64,000 nt of DNA from Cohnella rhizoplanae (GTDB taxonomy: Bacteria; Bacillota; Bacilli; Paenibacillales; Paenibacillaceae), in contig NZ_CAOJCN010000022.1 of assembly GCF_948329515.1 (NCBI RefSeq), forward strand, positions 1 to 64,000, read 5' to 3'. The notes under the pieces are model-generated. The model did not search any database and was not told the origin of the DNA. It saw only the letters and a program-made list of their open reading frames with translations. A program made the position numbers and the translations under genes. Below are positions 58,594 through 64,000 of the stretch, piece after piece; position 1 is the first letter of the stretch; each line of letters opens with the position of its first letter.

Positions 58594-61575
58594 TCAGCTT
58601 GACCTTGCTCTGCGCATGGGGGCCATCGACGGGACGGCGATGTCGGTCCTCATGGCGGGCAGCGCTGCCTCGTCGCCCAGATAGAAGCCCGCGAATCCCA
58701 TTTGATCGTAGCCGGTATTCTTGTTCGCCACGCCGTTGCGGTACATCGGATCGTGCATCAGCGTACGTATGCCGTACTCCGTCGGCGACAAGGTCGTGAC
58801 GATGGCCAGGCGGTTATCGCTGGCCCGGAGAATGAGTTCCTCGCGCCAGTCTCCGAACATGTCGGCCTTGAGCGTAGGCGTGCTCTTGTTGCCGGTTGAC
58901 GTAAGGCCGGTCGCGAGATAAGGCGAGGTCGCGAAGGTCAGGTCGTCGACCGTGCTGATCGTGGCGTTGCTCACGGCCATGGCCGTCAAGCCGCCGCCGA
59001 ACCAGATGGCATATTGGCCGCTCCCCAAGTTCTTGCTGCCGTTCAAGAGCTCTCCGGTAATCATGCTCCGCGCGCCGTTCTGCGAGTATCCCTGCGCGCC
59101 GGGCCATCGATTGGAAAAGTTCCCGGCCACCGCGCCTTCCGCGTCGCTGCCGGCGTATACGCCGAAGACAAGCGAGTTTTCATAGACCACCTTGCCCTGC
59201 TCGTTCAGCCGCTTGCCCTTCATCGGGTCGTGGGCCTCCGGGCCGGGCAGCCATCCGTACTGCTTGCCGTTGCGAATATCGTCCAGCAGGTGCTCCTCGC
59301 TGCCGGACCACATTCTGATGCTGTTGTTTTTGTCGACCGGGAGCAGCGCGCTGCGGTCGCCGTGGCGGAGCGGAGACCATACGTTCTGCGGATTGCTCCT
59401 GACCGCGGCGGTGGCGAATTCGAAGCTGCCGGCAACCGGCGGGACCCCAGCCTGCCCCTCGATGGTGGGCATGATGTCGCCGTTTAGCACCTTGGGCAGG
59501 ATCATCTTCCCTTGGGCGTTCAGGCTAAGCACCATGGCTTTGATTACGATCTCGTCCCGGCCGTCGCCGTCGAGGTCGGCGGACTGGGTCTGATGGTTGC
59601 CGCGGTTCTGGTAGTCGTAGGCGGTGCCGCCCAAGGACCAGTACCGCGGGTCGGCCGAATCGAACGAGGCCTGAAGGTGGACCTTGCCGTTCACGATGTT
59701 AAAGGCGGCGAGCGTCGTTCTTGCGTAGTAACCACGCTGGGAGACGGCATAGTTGTGAATGCCGTCGAGGGCGGCAACGACGCCGACGTAACGGTTGGCG
59801 CGGTTGCCCTGCGCGTCGCCCCATACGGCGGCCTTCCATGGATGTTCAAGCCAATAGACTTCTTTCTCGGCCATGATCTGCGCTTTATAATCGCTGGACG
59901 AATTGCCGGCGCCGGGGCCGGGATAGGCCAGATAAGAGAAATTGCCGCGCTGGGATTCCGGCGTCATGGCCCAGTTCTCTCCATCCACGCTGCCCTCGTA
60001 GAGGAAGGGGTATTTTGCGCTGTCCACCAATACGCCCTTGCCGGCTTCGGCATCCCACTTAAAAGCAGAGAAAAACTCCTTGTCGTCTTTGGCGGGGCCG
60101 ATCGGGCCGACGTGGTAGGTCTTAATCCACCGTTTGACGGCCGGATCGTTGACCCCGTCGTTGCCGTTTCCGGCTACCGGGCTGCGGTAGGAGATGGTGA
60201 AGCTGTTGAGGAGAGACCAGTACGTATCCAGCGCCTGTTCGTCGCCCGCGGCAAAGTATTCCTTGAACTTGTCCGTGGTCGCGTACAAGCCGTCCTTTCC
60301 GCCCACCACGGTGTCAAGGGTGTCCGGATAGACGACGGACTGCGACGCTTCGTCCCAGTTGCCGATACGGGTGCCCAGTGCGGTCTTGAGCATCAGCTCG
60401 GACTTGCCGTCTCCGTCAAAGTCTTCGCTGAACAGGGTGGTCTCATGGTCGTTGCCCGCTCTTACGTTGTAGCCCATGTCGACGCGGAACAGCAGGCTGC
60501 CGTCCAGTTTGTAGACGTCTATATACTCGGGAGCGGTCATGTTGTTGCTGCCGCTGAAGATCGGTTCGGAGTACATGGGGTCCTGCTGCGTGCTGCGCCA
60601 CTTGACGACGATCTCGTATTCGCCGTCGCCGTCATAATCGCCCACCGTCATGTCATGGGTGGCGTATGCGGCGCTTTGCGACGTATATATCGCGCCCGAG
60701 TCGGTTTTCGCGTAAGGGAGCTTGGTGCCGCTGTCCAGTTTCTCTACGTACTTGATGAACTTGGCTTCCAGCTCGTCGTACAGGGCGTCGCCGATGATGC
60801 CGTCGTTCCGGAGGCGATGGATCGGCTGCCAGGTCTCCCGGTTGTAGCCGTTCAGTTTGTCGATCCATTCGTCCAGATCCGTATCGCTGACCGGCGTCTT
60901 GTTGTCATGGGGCTCACGGAAAGCCCTAAGCAGATCCATGTCCACGACGTACCAGTGCTGGCCTCCCGTATCCGGGATAACCATGTTATCCGCGGTCAGA
61001 TTGGTGCCCGGGCCGAACCTGTACCCGCGGTATGTAAAGTGCGCGAGCGGTACGGGTGCCGGGGCCGGCTTCATCCGGATATAGTTCACGGCGCCCCTGC
61101 CGGCTTGGCCCGAGCTGCCGGCCAAAGCCGACAGCATGGGTACGGACAATCCCTGTCTCAACCCTTCGACGCCGTCGATGACCGGCGCCACTTCGTAGGC
61201 CGAAGTTAAGAGGCCGTCCGGATCCGTGTAGTTGGACGGGGTGACGTTTTCTTTTACGATGCCGGGATTGGTCTCGTAGTCGCTCTCGGGCTGTACATCC
61301 CGCGGGGCGACGGTGGCGATCTTCATGAACTCCGTTTCGCCGTCTTTGCGGTAGACGTTCCAAGCGAGGCCGTCGGGCTCGTCTCCGAGGAAACGCCAGC
61401 TCAGGAAGATGCCCTCCGGGACCTGGGCAGCGACCAAGCCGCGCGTCAGATACTCCATCGGACGCAGACCGGGCGCCGCGTCATCATTCGCTGCCGAGAC
61501 GCTGGATACGAACAGGGACAGGCACATAGCCAGCGTCAGACACAGAGATAGGAGCTTGTGGAACGTCGTTTGCAT
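58594..61575 (-). CDS. Secreted rhamnogalacturonan lyase, family PL11 (YesW-like)
   Basis: A 993-residue extracellular lyase with signal peptide 1-28 (SVSA). The mature N-terminus RPMEYLTRGLVAAQVPEGIFLSW is the rhamnogalacturonan lyase beta-domain, followed by the eight-bladed propeller with calcium-binding DGDGEYEIVVKW, EDFDGDGKSELMLK and ADLDGDGRDEIVIKAM. It is about 370 residues longer than YesW of Bacillus subtilis (about 620), due to insertions such as residues 215-290. The last typical motif, GFAGFYLGDEAALP, is followed by an odd arginine-rich tail; the next frame contains KVKLTGPGIVKPIL, so a frameshift may have removed a C-terminal extension. GGGAGG precedes ATG. Cleaves rhamnogalacturonan I of pectin. 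Confidence 0.85.
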   Translation of the reverse strand: MQTTFHKLLSLCLTLAMCLSLFVSSVSAANDDAAPGLRPMEYLTRGLVAAQVPEGIFLSWRFLGDEPDGLAWNVYRKDGETEFMKIATVAPRDVQPESDYETNPGIVKENVTPSNYTDPDGLLTSAYEVAPVIDGVEGLRQGLSVPMLSALAGSSGQAGRGAVNYIRMKPAPAPVPLAHFTYRGYRFGPGTNLTADNMVIPDTGGQHWYVVDMDLLRAFREPHDNKTPVSDTDLDEWIDKLNGYNRETWQPIHRLRNDGIIGDALYDELEAKFIKYVEKLDSGTKLPYAKTDSGAIYTSQSAAYATHDMTVGDYDGDGEYEIVVKWRSTQQDPMYSEPIFSGSNNMTAPEYIDVYKLDGSLLFRVDMGYNVRAGNDHETTLFSEDFDGDGKSELMLKTALGTRIGNWDEASQSVVYPDTLDTVVGGKDGLYATTDKFKEYFAAGDEQALDTYWSLLNSFTISYRSPVAGNGNDGVNDPAVKRWIKTYHVGPIGPAKDDKEFFSAFKWDAEAGKGVLVDSAKYPFLYEGSVDGENWAMTPESQRGNFSYLAYPGPGAGNSSSDYKAQIMAEKEVYWLEHPWKAAVWGDAQGNRANRYVGVVAALDGIHNYAVSQRGYYARTTLAAFNIVNGKVHLQASFDSADPRYWSLGGTAYDYQNRGNHQTQSADLDGDGRDEIVIKAMVLSLNAQGKMILPKVLNGDIMPTIEGQAGVPPVAGSFEFATAAVRSNPQNVWSPLRHGDRSALLPVDKNNSIRMWSGSEEHLLDDIRNGKQYGWLPGPEAHDPMKGKRLNEQGKVVYENSLVFGVYAGSDAEGAVAGNFSNRWPGAQGYSQNGARSMITGELLNGSKNLGSGQYAIWFGGGLTAMAVSNATISTVDDLTFATSPYLATGLTSTGNKSTPTLKADMFGDWREELILRASDNRLAIVTTLSPTEYGIRTLMHDPMYRNGVANKNTGYDQMGFAGFYLGDEAALPAMRTDIAVPSMAPMRRARSS

Positions 61576-61892
61576 TTATTATTTTCCTCCCTTTAAAAAT
61601 AATGACGTGCCGAAAAGCATTATTGCACTTTTTAGAACAAGCATTCTTAAAGTGAGGTTCCATGATGCTAGGGTTTAGATGTGGGTAATGGCTGAGAGTC
61701 GCAATCGGGAATTACGCGGGTATGATGCCATGGTGGGGTTTAAAGGTTCGTTCGAGTATCCACAGGTAGAGGACCTTCATGCTCTACAGATTTGCAATCA
61801 TGCGGTTCCCCCTTTCGTTAAGAAACTAGTTCTCGTATAAAAAGATACACACATGCCGGTCCAGGAGTAAGTTAAAAATCATACCTTTTTGT
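61576..61892. other. Intergenic region upstream of the PL11 gene
   Basis: About 317 bp. It must carry the PL11 promoter, but no clear -35/-10 pair, cre site or operator was recognised, and no terminator for the UgtP-like gene is obvious. Confidence 0.5.
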
Positions 61893-63014
61893 TCAAAAAT
61901 CAGGGATGTATCGCCTTGCGTAGGCTAGATCGGCTTTCAGCACTTCATTTACGATGGCCCGCGAAGCGTCCCCCGTGACGGAAGCCTCCGCGACGCCTCT
62001 GTCGGTTATGATTTGCTGCACGGCCGAGCGGACCGACGACGCGTCTCGCGCCGTGCGAAGCGCATGACGATTTTCCCAGTAATCGGCGTTGCTCTGTTCC
62101 TGCCCGGGTATGGGCCGGTAGACGACGACGGGAACCCGCATGGCGAACGCTTCGGTCAGCGTGATCGCTCCGGCTTTGGTCACGATGCACGACGCAATAG
62201 CCATATCATCTTCCAGGTTGTCCGTGAATCCGATCACCTGCACGTCTGCGCGGTCGGCGTAACGCTGCATTAGACGGCGATAGAGCTTCGCATCGCGTCC
62301 GGCGACGAGGAGCAGATTCGCCGAGGGCTGGAGCGTTAGCAGTTCCTCGATCAGCCTCATACGGTTCGTTAACGCCCCGACCATGACGAGAACGTGGTTT
62401 TGATCGGGATCTAGGCCCTTCTCGCGGCAGATCTCCTGCCGGGAGCTGCGTCCCAATCGGAACTGCCTGCGGATGGGTATGCCCGTCACATGGATGCGAT
62501 CCTCGCGAATCCCTCTATCCATGAGCTGCTTCTTTAATTCGTCGGATCCTACGAAATAGCCGTTCGTTCGCGGATGGACCCACCGGGTATGCAGATCGTA
62601 ATCCGTGATCACGGTATAGGTGGGAATCGATATGCCGAAGGCTTCCATGACCGGGTAGACGGCGAGAAACGGAAATGTATGTATGATGACGTCAGGCTTG
62701 GTCGTTCGCAAGATCTGCGTGAATTTGCGCCGACCCAAGGCGTGCAGCCATCTGACGAGCGGTCCGTCGTGCTGCATGCCGTTCGTGACGCTGTAGCTCC
62801 ACCCGTAAGCCTTCGGAAACCAGGTCATGCTCTTGGCGTACAGATAACGGAACAACGCATTCATCGCGGGATGCGCTTCTTCAAAAATATCGACGAGATG
62901 CACTTCGTTCTGCCCTTGCATCGCGAATTGCTGTTCCAGCGCCGTGGACGCTTGATAATGACCTTCCCCGAATCGGGCATACACGATCAGAACCGTCAAT
63001 GCTTGATCCGTCAC
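61893..63014 (-). CDS. UgtP/MGDG-synthase-like glycolipid glycosyltransferase
   Basis: A 373-residue GT-B enzyme of family GT28. The N-terminal MGDG synthase domain has VYARFGEGHYQAS (9-21) and the C-terminal half has the UDP-sugar site: VMVGALTNRMRLIEELL, then GAITLTEAFAMRVPVVVYRPIPGQEQSNADY (in parts). It adds sugars from UDP-glucose or UDP-galactose to diacylglycerol on the inner face of the membrane. GTG at 63014 is chosen because AAGGGGGAAT lies before it; the open frame up to 63230 lacks family similarity and covers a terminator. Confidence 0.88.
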   Translation of the reverse strand: MTDQALTVLIVYARFGEGHYQASTALEQQFAMQGQNEVHLVDIFEEAHPAMNALFRYLYAKSMTWFPKAYGWSYSVTNGMQHDGPLVRWLHALGRRKFTQILRTTKPDVIIHTFPFLAVYPVMEAFGISIPTYTVITDYDLHTRWVHPRTNGYFVGSDELKKQLMDRGIREDRIHVTGIPIRRQFRLGRSSRQEICREKGLDPDQNHVLVMVGALTNRMRLIEELLTLQPSANLLLVAGRDAKLYRRLMQRYADRADVQVIGFTDNLEDDMAIASCIVTKAGAITLTEAFAMRVPVVVYRPIPGQEQSNADYWENRHALRTARDASSVRSAVQQIITDRGVAEASVTGDASRAIVNEVLKADLAYARRYIPDF

Positions 63015-63142
63015 CGCTATTCCCCCTTGAAATTCGGAACTGCACTGGATTTCATGCTCTGACTCCCTTAATATAAGGTTCAATCCTAAAGTACGAATGA
63101 AGCGTTTCTTAACTACATGTAAACTGGAGAAAAACGAAAATG

Positions 63143-63171
63143 ACCCTTCCGAATACGTATCGGATGGGTCC
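63143..63171 (-). terminator. Intrinsic terminator of the PAP2 phosphatase gene
   Basis: GACCC, A, TCCGA pairs with TCGGA, A, GGGTC around ATACGTA on the minus strand, then ATTTTCGTTTTTC. One A-A mismatch only. Confidence 0.7.
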
Positions 63172-63270
63172 GCGTAGGAGTCGTTCTTATGCGAAAACGA
63201 TATCCCTCCTCCACACCATTCCATATACAACGGAGCCGAGGAAGGGTTGATCGTTGACGAGGTAGCTGAA

Positions 63271-63915
63271 TCAATCCGTTTTCCGGGGAAGGTCGTACCT
63301 GCGATATATCCAAATGGACAATGCGATCCAGAAGCCGCTGGCCAGGTAGCCGCCGAGCACGTCGCTCGGATAATGGACGCCCAGATAAATTCTGCTGATG
63401 CCGATCGACAGGATCAGCGCGCCGCTCGCCCATAACAGAATAAGTCGACCCCGCCATGCGGGAATATGCTTCCAGAGCAAGTATGTTAATATCCCATACA
63501 AACTGAAAGCGCCCATGGAGTGCCCGCTCGGAAAGCTGAAGCCGGTCTCCTCAATAAGCCGATGAAGATTTGGGCGGGCCCTGTGGAATGCGAGCTTCAG
63601 AATGACGTTCAATACCGGGGATCCGCATAGGACGAACGAGAACAAAATGAGCTCCCGACGATGCTTAAAGAAAACATATAAAATGAGCATGATGCATAAT
63701 CCAATCGCCGCGACCGGCGCGCCAGAACCGATAAACGTGAAAATCTTCAGGCAATCCGTAATCCAAGGCGCTTCCCTCCGCTCAAACCAAGCGAAGATCG
63801 ACCTGTCGAACGAATCGATTCGATGATCTCCAATGAGCACGGAGACGATGCCGAATCCTGCCGCAAATATCGCGCTCAAGAACCATGCTGCGCTAAGCTT
63901 AGCCGAAAATTTCAT
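63271..63915 (-). CDS. PAP2-superfamily membrane phosphatase
   Basis: A 214-residue integral membrane phosphatase of the type-2 phosphatidic acid phosphatase family. Six hydrophobic helices are predicted. The three catalytic motifs are visible: KLAFHRARPN (Lys and Arg-Pro), FPSGHSMG with the first His, and SRIYLGVHYPSDVLGG with Arg, nucleophile His and Asp. It would hydrolyse phosphatidate, diacylglycerol pyrophosphate or undecaprenyl pyrophosphate. AGGGG lies about nine bases before ATG. Near the UgtP-like gene but separated by a terminator; a shared lipid context is possible. Confidence 0.9.
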   Translation of the reverse strand: MKFSAKLSAAWFLSAIFAAGFGIVSVLIGDHRIDSFDRSIFAWFERREAPWITDCLKIFTFIGSGAPVAAIGLCIMLILYVFFKHRRELILFSFVLCGSPVLNVILKLAFHRARPNLHRLIEETGFSFPSGHSMGAFSLYGILTYLLWKHIPAWRGRLILLWASGALILSIGISRIYLGVHYPSDVLGGYLASGFWIALSIWIYRRYDLPRKTD

Positions 63916-64000
63916 TTCGAACCGTCCCCTCTATGTCTAAAGAACGCAGATCACTTCATATGATTTGCATTTAGCGCCTGCTTGAACAGCCCGACATCGT

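Noticed and set aside
59512..61209. 565-codon plus-strand ORF opposite the PL11 gene
   Set aside because: High-GC third positions leave the antisense frame open; the minus-strand protein matches a known family throughout.

Overview
The window looks like chromosome from an endospore-forming Gram-positive of the Paenibacillaceae (Paenibacillus/Cohnella type). Evidence: a complete ger-type germinant receptor operon, YesM/YesN regulators next to an LplB/LplC-type sugar ABC transporter, strong GGAGG ribosome binding sites, cre-like sites and moderate GC. No rRNA, tRNA, phage, insertion sequence or CRISPR array was seen. This is an assignment from gene content only.

Layout. 1-5420: an edge-truncated collagen-like (Gly-Ala-Thr)n gene and a small coupled gene on the minus strand, opposite a three-gene glycosyltransferase operon whose last product is a glycosyltransferase-methyltransferase fusion; this looks like a spore-surface glycoprotein locus. 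5650-21265: three very large or large secreted polysaccharide-degrading proteins (GH5-like with FN3/CBM modules, heparinase II/III-like lyase, parallel beta-helix protein). They are interrupted by two decayed oxidoreductase genes, a MerR-aldo/keto reductase pair and an XRE regulator with a structured leader. 21698-23179: AraC/GyrI-like regulator and a small lipoprotein. 23378-38820: the core sugar-use region, with a cytoplasmic GH9 enzyme, a secreted GH50-like enzyme, a PhyH dioxygenase, binding protein and two permeases, YesM/YesN two-component system, and a large FAD-dependent oxidoreductase facing an AraC activator (to 39799).

39947-45291: ECF sigma factor with a DUF4179 membrane protein, then a TetR-controlled redox operon (tautomerase, SDR, quinone reductase, tandem NIPSNAP). 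45481-49782: a second heparinase II/III-like lyase. 50032-54175: alpha/beta hydrolase, SDR, Crp/Fnr regulator, AHSA1 and DUF1801 genes and an LLM-oxidoreductase remnant. 54266-58352: germinant receptor operon including a small D-type subunit. 58594-61575: PL11 rhamnogalacturonan lyase. 61893-63915: UgtP-like glycolipid glycosyltransferase and a PAP2 phosphatase.

How it fits together. The secreted lyases and glycosidases would cut plant or uronic-acid-containing polysaccharides outside the cell; the ABC transporter would import oligosaccharides under YesM/YesN control; the cytoplasmic GH9 and the redox enzymes would process them. Perfect cre matches upstream of two lyase genes suggest CcpA repression. 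Nearly every gene or operon ends in a clear intrinsic terminator, so most large enzymes are monocistronic. Several start sites were moved downstream of the longest reading frame because a good ribosome binding site lies there. The best regulatory observations are a leader ORF coupled to the heparinase-like gene, a predicted leaderless tetR transcript with twin 17-bp operators, twin Crp/Fnr palindromes, and a pseudoknot-capable leader before the XRE gene.
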